Below the pieces are notes generated by a model. The model did not search any database and was not told the DNA's origin. It was given only the letters and a program-made list of their open reading frames with translations. From Agromyces luteolus (GTDB lineage: Bacteria > Actinomycetota > Actinomycetes > Actinomycetales > Microbacteriaceae), in the NCBI RefSeq assembly GCF_009729855.1, contig NZ_WODA01000025.1, forward strand, positions 682,001 to 746,000: a stretch of DNA of 64,000 nt. The letters run 5' to 3'. Numbering within the stretch: the first letter of the stretch is position 1; every line of letters begins with the position of its first letter. This document shows positions 1 to 8,168 of the stretch, in pieces. The position numbers and the translations under genes were made by a program.

Positions 1-1
1 C

Positions 2-1294
2 AAGGCGCTCGTCGTCGTCCCCACGCGCGAACTGTGCGTGCAGGTGACCGAAGACCTCGAGCTCGCGACGTCCAACCGCCCCACCAAGATCGTCTCGATC
101 TACGGCGGCAAGGCCTACGAGGGGCAGATCGAGCAGCTCAAGGCCGGGGCCCAGATCGTCGTCGGCACGCCCGGGCGCCTGCTCGACCTCGCGTCCCAGC
201 GCCTGCTGTCGCTGAAGAACGTCACCGAGATGGTGCTCGACGAGGCCGACAAGATGCTCGACCTCGGCTTCCTCGCCGACATCGAGAAGCTCTTCGCGCA
301 GACCCCGCCGACCCGCCACACCATGCTCTTCTCGGCGACCATGCCGGGCCCGATCGTCGCGCTCGCGCGCCGGTTCATGTCGCGCCCGATCCACATCCGC
401 GCGAACGACCCCGACGAGGGCCTCACGCAGGCGAACATCAAGCACCTCATCTACCGCGCGCACTCGCTCGACAAGGACGAGGTCATCTCGCGCATCCTCC
501 AGGCCGACGGCCGCGGCAAGACCGTCATCTTCACGCGCACGAAGCGCGCGGCCGCCAAGCTCGTGGAGGAGCTCAACGACCGCGGCTTCAACGCGGCCGC
601 CGTGCACGGCGACCTGAACCAGGACCAGCGCGAGCGCGCGATGGCCGCCTTCAAGGCAGGCAAGAAGGACGTCCTCATCGCCACCGACGTCGCGGCCCGC
701 GGCATCGACGTCGACGACGTGACCCACGTCATCAACCACACGATCCCCGACGACGAGAAGACCTACCTGCACCGCGCCGGCCGCACGGGCCGCGCGGGCA
801 AGACGGGCATCGCGGTGACGTTCGTCGACTGGGACGACCTGCACAAGTGGGCGCTCATCAACCGCGCGCTCGAGTTCGGCCAGCCCGAGCCCACCGAGAC
901 GTACTCGTCGAGCCCGCACCTCTACACCGACCTCGACATCCCGGAGGGCACGAAGGGCCGCCTGAAGCCCGCGGCTCCGACCGCAGCGCCGTCGCGGTCG
1001 AGCACCGCGGGCCGGCGTGAGAACGGCGGGCGAACGGATGCCTCCGGCGAGCGCGGCTCGCGATCGCGCCGCCGCACGCGGTCCGGCCGGCCGGTCGGCG
1101 AGGGCGCCGCGACGGATGACACCGCCGCCTCGGACTCCGCCACCCAGGAGAAGGAGCCCGGCGCGGGCACGCACGACGGCAAGGGCAAGGAGCACCACGA
1201 CGGCAACGCGGCCCCGCGTCGCCGCCGTCGACGCCGCGGCGGTCGCTCGGGCGGCAGCGCCGCCGGCGCGCCCTCGACGGCGCCCACCGCCTGA
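2..1294 (+). CDS. DEAD-box RNA helicase, 3' part (5' end outside window)
   Basis: ATP-dependent RNA helicase that remodels RNA duplexes in the cytoplasm. The reading frame is open from base 2, so the Q motif and Walker A lie outside the window. Visible helicase motifs in order are PTREL, TPGRL, DEAD, SAT (FSATMP), the second RecA domain start VIFTRTKR, ATDVAARGIDV and HRAGRTGRAG. The last roughly 110 residues form a charged low-complexity tail ending in an Arg-rich and RGG-like stretch, typical of cold-shock or ribosome-assembly helicases (RhlE/CsdA-like) in actinobacteria. A strong hairpin follows the stop codon. The family call is firm. The exact subfamily and RNA target are not. Confidence 0.95.
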   Translation, partial: KALVVVPTRELCVQVTEDLELATSNRPTKIVSIYGGKAYEGQIEQLKAGAQIVVGTPGRLLDLASQRLLSLKNVTEMVLDEADKMLDLGFLADIEKLFAQTPPTRHTMLFSATMPGPIVALARRFMSRPIHIRANDPDEGLTQANIKHLIYRAHSLDKDEVISRILQADGRGKTVIFTRTKRAAAKLVEELNDRGFNAAAVHGDLNQDQRERAMAAFKAGKKDVLIATDVAARGIDVDDVTHVINHTIPDDEKTYLHRAGRTGRAGKTGIAVTFVDWDDLHKWALINRALEFGQPEPTETYSSSPHLYTDLDIPEGTKGRLKPAAPTAAPSRSSTAGRRENGGRTDASGERGSRSRRRTRSGRPVGEGAATDDTAASDSATQEKEPGAGTHDGKGKEHHDGNAAPRRRRRRRGGRSGGSAAGAPSTAPTA

Positions 1295-1318
1295 CGGCCG
1301 CGAACCCGTACGAACGTC

Positions 1319-1361
1319 GGAACGGGCCGGACGCCTCACCACGAGGCATCCGGCCCGTTCC
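1319..1361. terminator. Bidirectional hairpin terminator
   Basis: A 19-bp stem with one mismatch (arms 1319-1337 and 1343-1361, loop ACCAC) lies between the convergent helicase and PHP genes. No T-run follows, as is usual for actinobacterial terminators. Confidence 0.7.
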
Positions 1362-1386
1362 GCGTCTCGCCCGCCTCAGCGGGTCG

Positions 1387-2253
1387 TCACGGCAGGACCG
1401 GCTCGCTCCCGTGCCCCTCGGCGAGGATGCGCGCGACGACCTCGGGCGCGGTCGTGTACTGGCCGAGGCGGTTGACCTTGCCGCGCCCGTGGTAGTCGCT
1501 CGAGCCCGTGATCGCGAGCCCGTGGCGGCGTGCGAGTTCGCGCAGGCGCGGCTTCGCGGCATCCGTGTTCTCGGGGTGGTCGACCTCGAGGCCGAACAGG
1601 CCCGCGTCGGCGAACCTGCCGAGCCGGCGGTCGGGGACCACGTCCTCGGCGCCGCGCGTGCCGGGGTGCGCGAGCACGGGCACGCCGCCCGCGGCGCGGA
1701 TCAGGCGGATTCCCGTGAGCGGGTCGGGCGCGTAGTGCGGCTGCGCGTAGCCGGAACGCCAGTGCAGGATGCCGGCGAAGGCGTCGGACCGGGTCGATGC
1801 GTGACCGCGGGCGACGAGCGCGTCGGCGATGTGCGGTCGACCGATCGTCGCGCCGGCGCTGGTCTGCGCGAGCACGTCGTCCCACGTGAGGTCGTAGTCG
1901 GCGGAGATGCGCCGCACGATCGCCTCGGCGCGTGTCATCCGGGAGTCGCGGATGCGCGACATCTCGGCCAGGAGGGGCTCGTCGTCGGGATCGACGAGGT
2001 AGCCGAGCACGTGCACGCTCGTGAACTGCTCGCGCGTCGAGAGCTCGATGCCCGGGATGAGGGCGATGCCGCGGCGACGGGCGGCGTCTGACGCCTCGGC
2101 CCAGCCGGCCGTCGAGTCGTGGTCGGTGATGGCGAGCGCCGCGAGGCCCGCTGCGGATGCCGCGGCGACGAGCTCCGTCGGCGTGTCCGTGCCGTCGGAG
2201 ATCGTGGTGTGCGCGTGCAGGTCCGCTGCGACGGCGAACGGGGCGTCGACCAT
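1387..2253 (-). CDS. PHP domain phosphoesterase
   Basis: A 288-residue protein of the PHP metal-dependent phosphoesterase family, related to RNase AM/YciV and to 3',5'-nucleoside bisphosphate phosphatases. Metal-ligand motifs are visible: DLHAHTTISDG near the N-terminus, ITDHDS, PGIELS, LAHPG, and SSDYHG near the C-terminus. ATG at 2253 is chosen because the domain starts within ten residues of it and a TACGAT -10 element sits exactly 6 nt upstream, implying a leaderless mRNA. The frame stays open further upstream, but that part is Arg-rich shadow sequence. Divergent from the EEP hydrolase gene. The natural substrate is not known from sequence. Confidence 0.9.
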   Translation of the reverse strand: MVDAPFAVAADLHAHTTISDGTDTPTELVAAASAAGLAALAITDHDSTAGWAEASDAARRRGIALIPGIELSTREQFTSVHVLGYLVDPDDEPLLAEMSRIRDSRMTRAEAIVRRISADYDLTWDDVLAQTSAGATIGRPHIADALVARGHASTRSDAFAGILHWRSGYAQPHYAPDPLTGIRLIRAAGGVPVLAHPGTRGAEDVVPDRRLGRFADAGLFGLEVDHPENTDAAKPRLRELARRHGLAITGSSDYHGRGKVNRLGQYTTAPEVVARILAEGHGSEPVLP

Positions 2254-2259
2254 TCCCTC

Positions 2260-2265
2260 ATCGTA
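2260..2265 (-). promoter_or_regulatory. -10 element, leaderless PHP gene
   Basis: TACGAT (TANNNT) ends 6 nt before the ATG at 2253, so the predicted transcription start is the start codon itself. Confidence 0.55.
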
Positions 2266-2345
2266 GGCGCGCGGAGTCAGCCGGTTCCCCGCGGACTCCC
2301 AGCGGACGCCCCGTGGATGCTCCGCCCGGTCCGCGCCCGCTCGCC

Positions 2346-2351
2346 TACGCT
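2346..2351 (+). promoter_or_regulatory. -10 element, leaderless EEP gene
   Basis: TACGCT ends 7 nt before the ATG at 2359. No Shine-Dalgarno sequence is present in between, which supports leaderless transcription. Confidence 0.55.
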
Positions 2352-2358
2352 GTGTTGA

Positions 2359-3381
2359 ATGCTCCCCCGCATCCTCGGCTGGGTCGTCGTGCTCGGCACC
2401 ACGGCCCTCGCCGCGGCGCTGCTGTGGCCGCAGGCGTTCGGGTTGCAGAACCAGTGGATCGCCGCGCACGTCGTCGCACTGCGCGGGGTCGCCGCCGCCG
2501 GCGCCGGCCTCCTCGCCGCGGTGCTCGCGATCGCCCTGCTCCTCGGCCCCGGGCGTCGCCTCCTGGGAGCGGTCCTGGCGATCCTCGTGCTGTTCGCGCT
2601 CGGCAACCTCGGGATCCTCGCGGTGCGCGGGCTGGGCGGCGGCGACGCGGTCGCGGCATCCGACTCGGTCACCGTGCTGTCGTGGAACACGCTCGGCGAG
2701 GTCCCCGACGCCTCGACGATCGCCGGCCTCGCGCTCGAGCAGGAGGCCGACGTGGTGGTCCTCCCCGAGACCACGGAGTCGCTCGGCGAGGAGATCGCGA
2801 TCGCGATGCGCGAGGGCGGTCGGCCGATGTGGGTGCACACGCAGTTCTTCGACGAGGTCGCCAAGGCGCGCTCGACGACCATCCTCATCTCCCCCGAACT
2901 CGGCGACTACGACGTGGTGAACGATCCGTGGCCCGGCCCGCCGGGCAACACCAACACGCTGCCCTCGGTGGTCGCCGAACCGGCGGACGGCGACGGTCCA
3001 CGCATCGTCGCCGTGCACGCCGTCGCGCCGATCCGATGGGAGCTGCGCAACTGGCGCAGCGACCTCGACTGGCTGGCCGAGCAGTGCGCGGGCGACGACG
3101 TCATCATGGCGGGCGACTTCAACGCCACTGTGGACCACTTCGCCGGTCGCGGCGTCGACGGCGGCGACCTCGGCCGATGCGCCGATTCGGCGGTCGCGGG
3201 CGGAGCGGGCGGCCTCGGAACCTGGCCGACGAGCCTGCCCGAGCTGCTCGGCAGCCCCATCGACCACGTGCTGGCGACGCCGGGCTGGTCGGTCGACGCG
3301 TTCCGGGTGCTCGACGCGCTCGACGGCGCGGGCAGCGATCACCGGCCGATCGTGGCGACCCTCTCGCGGGCGGGCGGCTGA
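2359..3381 (+). CDS. Membrane-anchored endonuclease/exonuclease/phosphatase family protein
   Basis: A 340-residue protein with three predicted N-terminal membrane helices (about residues 5-90) followed by an EEP (DNase I-like) domain that probably faces outside. Catalytic signatures are present: WNTLGE at about 109, PETTES at about 137, GDFNAT at 252 and SDHRP at 326. EEP enzymes hydrolyse phosphodiester or phosphomonoester bonds in nucleic acids or lipids; the substrate here cannot be told. Homologous membrane-anchored EEP proteins are common in actinobacteria. The start is supported by the leaderless -10 upstream. It runs in the same direction as the following aminopeptidase gene. Confidence 0.88.
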   Translation: MLPRILGWVVVLGTTALAAALLWPQAFGLQNQWIAAHVVALRGVAAAGAGLLAAVLAIALLLGPGRRLLGAVLAILVLFALGNLGILAVRGLGGGDAVAASDSVTVLSWNTLGEVPDASTIAGLALEQEADVVVLPETTESLGEEIAIAMREGGRPMWVHTQFFDEVAKARSTTILISPELGDYDVVNDPWPGPPGNTNTLPSVVAEPADGDGPRIVAVHAVAPIRWELRNWRSDLDWLAEQCAGDDVIMAGDFNATVDHFAGRGVDGGDLGRCADSAVAGGAGGLGTWPTSLPELLGSPIDHVLATPGWSVDAFRVLDALDGAGSDHRPIVATLSRAGG

Positions 3382-3419
3382 TCCTCCACCGCTCGGCACG
3401 GCGGCGGGGCGGTGCGAGA

Positions 3420-5006
3420 ATGGAGACCATGACGAACACCGGCGACGCGACCGCGACGGCCCACGAGGCCCCCACCGACGAGACCACCGCTGAGGAGACC
3501 GGCCGGAACGCGAACCGTTCGACCACGCCGGAGTCCGAGGGCTTCAAGGCCTTCATCAGCAGCGGCTGGGCCGAGCGCGACGAGCGGCTGCCCGAGGCGC
3601 GCCCGCAGGCGGCGTACGCGGCCGCACGTCGGGCGAAGGTCTCGGCGGAGTTCCCGGGCCGGCGGCTCGTGATCCCCGCCGGCGACATGAAGCAGCGCGC
3701 GAACGACACCGACTACCCGTTCCGGGCGCACTCCGCGTTCGCGCACCTGACCGGCTGGGGCTCCGACTCCGAGCCGGGTGCCGTGCTCGTGCTCGAGCCG
3801 GCGGGTGACGCCGGCCACGAGGCCACCGTCTACTTCCGCGAACGTGCGGGGCGCGACAGCGAGGAGTTCTACGCGAACCCCGCGATCGGCGAGTTCTGGA
3901 TCGGGCCGCGCCCGTCGCTCGCCCACGTCGCCGCCGACCTGCAGCTCGCGACGCGCGGCATCGCCGACTTCGACGCGGTCGTGGACTCGACCGACACGGC
4001 CACGCTCGTCGTGCGCGAGGCCGACGCCGCGATCACCGAGCGGGTCGACCACGCGCGCCTCCGCTTCGCCGCCGAGGAGGCCCTGTCGACGAACGCGTCC
4101 GACGCGCCCTTCAGCCTCGAGGTGAACTCCGAGCACGAGCCCGACGCCGAGCTCGCGCGCGTGCTCTCCGAGCTGCGCCTCGTGAAGGACGAGTTCGAGG
4201 TCGCCGAGCTCCGTGCCGCGGTCGACGCGACCGAGCGCGGCTTCACCGAGGTGTTCGCCGAGCTGCCGCGCATCACGAGCGAGGTGCGGGGCGAGCGCGT
4301 CATCGAGGGCGTCTTCGCCACCCGGGCCCGCCTCGACGGCAACGACGTCGGCTACGCCTCGATCGCCGCGGCCGGCCCGCACGCGACGATCCTGCACTGG
4401 ACCCGCAACGACGGCCCCGTGGTCCCCGGCGACCTGGTGCTGCTCGACGCGGGCGTCGAGATGGACAGCTACTACACGGCCGACATCACGCGCACGTTCC
4501 CGGTGAACGGCACGTTCTCGCCGGTGCAGCGCCGGGTCTACGAGGCCGTCCTCGAGGCGGCGGATGCCGCGTTCCGCATCGTGCGCCCCGGCGCGGTCTT
4601 CCGCGAGATCCACGCCGCCGCGATGGAGGTCATCGCGAAGCGCACCGCCGAGTGGGGCTTCCTCCCGGTCCCGGCCGAGGAGTCGCTGCAGCCCGAGAAC
4701 CAGTTCCACCGCCGCTACATGGTGCACGGCACGAGCCACCACCTCGGCCTCGACGTGCACGACTGCGCGCAGGCGCGCCGCTCGATGTACATGGACGGCG
4801 TGCTCGAGCCGGGCATGGTCTTCACGATCGAGCCGGGCCTCTACTTCCAGGCCGATGACCTCACCGTGCCCGAGGAGTTCCGCGGCATCGGCGTGCGCAT
4901 CGAGGACGACATCCTCGTAACCGCCGACGGCGCCGAGAACCTCTCGGCGGGCATCCCGCGCACGGCCGACGAGGTCGAGGCCTGGGTGCGCGGCGCACGG
5001 CGCTGA
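3420..5006 (+). CDS. Aminopeptidase P family protein (M24)
   Basis: Xaa-Pro aminopeptidase, a cytoplasmic dinuclear metalloenzyme removing N-terminal residues ahead of proline. About 528 residues. It has an N-terminal AMP_N-like domain (after a low-complexity Thr/Ala/Glu stretch of about 45 residues) and a C-terminal pita-bread domain. Metal ligands are visible in LLDAGVEMDSYYTADITRTF (two Asp), HGTSHHLGLDVHD (His), TIEPGLYF (Glu) and IEDDILVT (Glu). Two ATGs, at 3420 and 3429, are possible starts. Neither has an ideal ribosome site: a GGAG lies only 3 nt before 3429. A hairpin terminator follows the stop. Confidence 0.93.
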   Translation: METMTNTGDATATAHEAPTDETTAEETGRNANRSTTPESEGFKAFISSGWAERDERLPEARPQAAYAAARRAKVSAEFPGRRLVIPAGDMKQRANDTDYPFRAHSAFAHLTGWGSDSEPGAVLVLEPAGDAGHEATVYFRERAGRDSEEFYANPAIGEFWIGPRPSLAHVAADLQLATRGIADFDAVVDSTDTATLVVREADAAITERVDHARLRFAAEEALSTNASDAPFSLEVNSEHEPDAELARVLSELRLVKDEFEVAELRAAVDATERGFTEVFAELPRITSEVRGERVIEGVFATRARLDGNDVGYASIAAAGPHATILHWTRNDGPVVPGDLVLLDAGVEMDSYYTADITRTFPVNGTFSPVQRRVYEAVLEAADAAFRIVRPGAVFREIHAAAMEVIAKRTAEWGFLPVPAEESLQPENQFHRRYMVHGTSHHLGLDVHDCAQARRSMYMDGVLEPGMVFTIEPGLYFQADDLTVPEEFRGIGVRIEDDILVTADGAENLSAGIPRTADEVEAWVRGARR

Positions 5007-5051
5007 CCTCCCAGCGGTCCCCGACCCCGTCGCGCGGAGTGTTCCACGTCT

Positions 5052-5087
5052 CGCCGAGTGATGTCGGTGCTTCGGCATCACTCGGCG
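5052..5087. terminator. Hairpin terminator between convergent genes
   Basis: 12-bp perfect arms CGCCGAGTGATG (5052-5063) and CATCACTCGGCG (5076-5087). The right arm is nearly repeated at 5096-5106 (ATCACTCGGCG), overlapping the end of the next gene. Confidence 0.6.
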
Positions 5088-5096
5088 CGGACGGTA

Positions 5097-5474
5097 TCAC
5101 TCGGCGGCGGGTCGCGCGGCGCGGCGCGCCTTCCACCAGGCCCAGAAGCGGTCGAGCATGCGCTTGACCCACGCCGCGAGCCGGCGCGCCCAGGCGAACT
5201 CGGTGCCGAGGATCGCGAGGCCGAGGAAGACGACGAGCCAGCCGGGCCCGGGCAGCGGCACGAGCGCGAGACCGGCGACGGCGATCACGCCGCCGAGCAC
5301 GCCCACGCCGGTCCGGTAGGCGAACCGCAGGCGCGGGTGCCGGTCGATCCGGCGACGGATGCCGCGCAGCCACCGCCGCACCGGGCGGTCGGGCCGCTCG
5401 GCGTCGGCGATCTCGGCGCGCACCGTCTGCTCGAGCGGCGACCGGCCGGAGTCGGTTCGGGTGGCACTGGGCAT
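5097..5474 (-). CDS. TIGR02611/PGPGW-type membrane protein
   Basis: A 125-residue small membrane protein with the hallmark PLPGPGWLVVFLGLAILG segment of the TIGR02611 (PGPGW) family, whose function is unknown. A basic N-terminal region is followed by two closely spaced hydrophobic segments (about residues 60-100), then a basic, Trp-rich amphipathic tail. ATG at 5474 is preceded by a TAGCGT -10 at 7 nt, indicating a leaderless transcript. The frame remains open upstream, but the extra residues are Arg/Ala-rich and unconserved in type. Confidence 0.85.
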   Translation of the reverse strand: MPSATRTDSGRSPLEQTVRAEIADAERPDRPVRRWLRGIRRRIDRHPRLRFAYRTGVGVLGGVIAVAGLALVPLPGPGWLVVFLGLAILGTEFAWARRLAAWVKRMLDRFWAWWKARRAARPAAE

Positions 5475-5481
5475 GCCCGTC

Positions 5482-5487
5482 ACGCTA
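5482..5487 (-). promoter_or_regulatory. -10 element, leaderless PGPGW gene
   Basis: TAGCGT on the minus strand, 7 nt before the ATG at 5474. Confidence 0.5.
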
Positions 5488-5544
5488 GGCGCCGACGCTG
5501 GGAGTCGCCGGTACGTCCCCGTCCGACGGGCGCGCGAGCTCTGG

Positions 5545-6252
5545 CTACTCGTCGCCGCGCTCGCGCGCCGCGCGGCGGCGGGCATCCTGCGCCTCGCCGT
5601 AGGTCAGCGGGCGCGACGGGTCGATCTCGCGCGCCTCGGGCCCACTCGACGCCTCGGCGTCGGACGCGGGCGGCTCGGCCGGGGCATTTGCCTCGGGCGC
5701 GGCGGGCGGGGCGGCCGGCGGGCGGGCGACCGTCGTCGCTGCGGGCGCGGGCGGCGCCGCGGCATCCGTCACGCCCAGCACCTGGCGGGCCCGCACGACG
5801 TGCGCGGGCTCCGCGATGATCGCGTAGCGCGTCGCGAGCACCTGCATGACCGAGGTGAAGTCGCGTCGACGGCGGTTGATCGAGTACGAGACGAGGCTGA
5901 AGATCATGCCGAACCCCGCGCCGATGAGCACGGCGGCGCCGAGGATGCCGAGCGAGGTGCCGGACGGCGAGAAGATGAAGAACAGCAGGCCGAGGAACGT
6001 GCCGAACCACGCCCCGGAGAGCGCGCCGGCGGCGGCGGTGCGGCCCCAGCTGAGGGTGCCCGTGATGCGCTCGACGCTCGTGAGGTCGTGGCCGACGATC
6101 GAGAGCTCCTTGACCGGGAACTCGGCCTTCGCGAGCTGGTCGACCGCCGCCTGCGCCTCCTGGTAGGTCTCGTAGCTCGCGACCGTCTCGCCCTTCGGCA
6201 GGGTCGGGAAGGCGCGGCCGATGCGACCGCCGAACGGTGACTGGGTGCTCAC
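5545..6252 (-). CDS. General stress protein, YflT/17M-like
   Basis: A 235-residue protein. The first 60 or so residues (VASYETYQEAQAAVDQLAKA and following) match the heat-induced stress protein YflT/general stress protein 17M fold. They are followed by a Gly-rich pair of membrane-spanning segments (about 75-120) and an unstructured Pro/Ala/Glu-rich tail. GTG at 6252 is the only start close to the conserved domain. An imperfect -10 (AAGAAT) lies 6 nt upstream. The biochemical function is unknown in the family; members are induced by general stress in Bacillus. Confidence 0.8.
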   Translation of the reverse strand: MSTQSPFGGRIGRAFPTLPKGETVASYETYQEAQAAVDQLAKAEFPVKELSIVGHDLTSVERITGTLSWGRTAAAGALSGAWFGTFLGLLFFIFSPSGTSLGILGAAVLIGAGFGMIFSLVSYSINRRRRDFTSVMQVLATRYAIIAEPAHVVRARQVLGVTDAAAPPAPAATTVARPPAAPPAAPEANAPAEPPASDAEASSGPEAREIDPSRPLTYGEAQDARRRAARERGDE

Positions 6253-6306
6253 GGTGCCATTCTTCCACGCGGCTCCGCCGCCCGGTCCGAACGCGGGTGC
6301 GCGGGG

Positions 6307-6312
6307 TAAGTT
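6307..6312 (+). promoter_or_regulatory. -10 element, leaderless MgtE-N/CBS operon
   Basis: TAAGTT ends 7 nt before the GTG at 6320. The GGGAGG at 6313-6318 is only 1 nt from the start codon, too close to act as a ribosome-binding site. Confidence 0.55.
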
Positions 6313-6319
6313 GGGAGGC

Positions 6320-7654
6320 GTGAGCGCCACGAGAGTCTTCGTCGCCCGACTCGCCGGGTGCGCCGTGTTCGACCCCGCGGGCGACCGGGTCGGGAAGGTG
6401 CGCGACGTGCTCGTCGTGTACCGCAAGGACGACCCGCCGCGCGTGGTCGGCCTCATCGTCGAGATCCCCGGCAAGCGCCGCGTCTTCGTCTCGATCGGGC
6501 GCGTCACCTCGATCGGCGGCGGGCAGATCATCACGACGGGGCTCATCAACCTGCGCCGCTTCGAGCAGCGCGGCGGGGAGGTCCGCGTGATCGCCGAGAT
6601 GCTCGGCCGCAAGGTCTCCTTCAACGACGGATCCGGCACGGCGAGCATCGAGGACGTCGCGATCGAGGAGCGCGAGCCCGGCGAGTGGGAGGTCGACCAG
6701 CTCTTCGTGCGCCGCCCGAAGACGAGCGCGTCGCCGTTCGCGAAGGGCCCGTCGGCCTACGTCACGTGGCGCGAGGTGAGCGAGACGACCGAGGCCGGCG
6801 AGGCGCAGTCGGCCGAGCAGCTCATCGCGACCTACTCCGAGCTGAAGCCCGCCGACCTCGCCAACACGCTCCTCGACCTGCCGCCGCAGCGCCGGCAGGA
6901 GGTGGCGGCCGAGCTCCCCGACGACCGGCTGGCCGACGTCCTCGAGGAGATGCCCGAGATCGACCAGGTCGAGATCCTCGCGAAGCTCGGCGACGACCGC
7001 GCGGCCGACGTGCTCGACCACATGTCGCCCGACGACGCCGCCGACCTCATCGCGCAGCTGCCCGAGGAGCGCGGCGAGCACCTGCTCGAGCTCATGGAGC
7101 CCGAGGAGGCCGAGGACGTCCGGTTCCTGCTCTCCTACGGTCCCGACACCGCGGGCGGCCTCATGACGACCGAGCCGATCATCGTCTCGGCGGATGCCAC
7201 GGTGGCCGAGGGGCTCGCACTCATCCGGCGCCACGACCTGCCGCCCGCGCTCGGCGCGGCGGTGTGCGTCACGCTCCCCCCGTACGAGCCGCCGACCGGC
7301 CGCTTCCTCGGGATCGTGCACTTCCAGCGGATGCTGCGCTACCCGCCGCACGAACGGCTGGGCTCGCTCATCGACCAGGGCCTCGAGCCCGTGAAGGCCG
7401 AGACGTCGGCCGCCGAGGTGAGCCGCATCCTCGCGAGCTACGATCTCGTCTCGGTGCCCGTGGTCGACGAGAAGCATCGCCTGGTGGGCGTCGTCACGAT
7501 CGACGACGTGCTCGACTACCTGCTCCCGGACGACTGGAGGAGTCACCCCGAGGACGAGTCGGAGGTGAGCAGACGCGCGACGGCCCGCGCACAGCTGGCC
7601 ACCGGCAGCATCCCGATCGCACCCGGAAGGAGGGCAGGAGATGGCACGCGCTGA
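6320..7654 (+). CDS. PRC-like/MgtE-N/CBS-domain protein
   Basis: A 444-residue soluble protein. Residues 1-125 contain two PRC-barrel-like repeats, about 165-290 an MgtE intracellular N domain (superhelical repeats such as LPDDRLADVLEEM and MSPDDAADLIAQL), and about 295-420 a CBS-domain pair (TTEPIIVSADATVAEGL; VVDEKHRLVGVVTIDDVLDYL). The MgtE transmembrane channel domain is absent, so it is probably a regulatory relative rather than an Mg2+ channel itself. The stop overlaps the start of the DUF1003 gene by 14 nt. This three-domain protein next to DUF1003 and Mrp resembles the Rv1232c-Rv1231c-Rv1229c block of Mycobacterium tuberculosis. Confidence 0.88.
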   Translation: MSATRVFVARLAGCAVFDPAGDRVGKVRDVLVVYRKDDPPRVVGLIVEIPGKRRVFVSIGRVTSIGGGQIITTGLINLRRFEQRGGEVRVIAEMLGRKVSFNDGSGTASIEDVAIEEREPGEWEVDQLFVRRPKTSASPFAKGPSAYVTWREVSETTEAGEAQSAEQLIATYSELKPADLANTLLDLPPQRRQEVAAELPDDRLADVLEEMPEIDQVEILAKLGDDRAADVLDHMSPDDAADLIAQLPEERGEHLLELMEPEEAEDVRFLLSYGPDTAGGLMTTEPIIVSADATVAEGLALIRRHDLPPALGAAVCVTLPPYEPPTGRFLGIVHFQRMLRYPPHERLGSLIDQGLEPVKAETSAAEVSRILASYDLVSVPVVDEKHRLVGVVTIDDVLDYLLPDDWRSHPEDESEVSRRATARAQLATGSIPIAPGRRAGDGTR

Positions 7655-8168
7655 CGCCGCCGACGACCGTCGGTTCGACACCCCGAAGGGCATCCGCCGA
7701 CCCGCGCCGCCCCTGCGCCGTTCCGGCGATCGGGACCGCTTCGGCCGGTTCACCGAATGGGTCGCACGCAACATGGGCACCCCGTGGTTCCTGCTCGGCC
7801 TCACGCTCTTCGTCGCGTTCTGGATCCTGTGGAACACGCTCGCCCCGCCCGCCTGGCGGTTCGACTCGGTCGAACTCGGCTTCATCGCGCTCACGCTCGT
7901 GCTCTCCCTCCAGGCGTCCTACGCCGCGCCCCTGATCCTGTTGGCGCAGAACCGCCAGGACGACCGCGACCGGGTCCAGATCGAGCAGGACCGCCAGCGC
8001 GCCGAGCGCAACCTCGCCGACACCGAGTACCTCGCCCGCGAGGTCGTGGCGCTGCGCCTCGCCGTGCGCGACCTCGCCTCGAAGGAGTTCATCCGGCAGG
8101 AGCTGCGGCAGGCGCTCGAGGAGCTCGACCGGCGCGACGAGGAGGACGCCGCGAATGCCCCGTCCTGA
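7641..8168 (+). CDS. DUF1003 membrane protein
   Basis: A 175-residue protein with two hydrophobic helices in the DUF1003 arrangement: RFTEWVARNMGTPWFLLGLTL then ILWNTL, and LGFIALTLVLSLQASYAAPLILLAQNRQ. A charged coiled-coil-like tail follows. A good ribosome site (GGAAGGAGGG with a second AGGAG) precedes ATG 7641. The gene overlaps its upstream neighbour by 14 nt and the downstream mrp by 14 nt, so the three are almost certainly translationally coupled. The function of DUF1003 is unknown. Confidence 0.9.
   Translation: MARADAADDRRFDTPKGIRRPAPPLRRSGDRDRFGRFTEWVARNMGTPWFLLGLTLFVAFWILWNTLAPPAWRFDSVELGFIALTLVLSLQASYAAPLILLAQNRQDDRDRVQIEQDRQRAERNLADTEYLAREVVALRLAVRDLASKEFIRQELRQALEELDRRDEEDAANAPS

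Noticed and set aside
5480-7894. 804-codon minus-strand frame across the stress protein and MgtE-N genes
   Set aside because: Only shadow composition; overlaps two real genes with clear domains.
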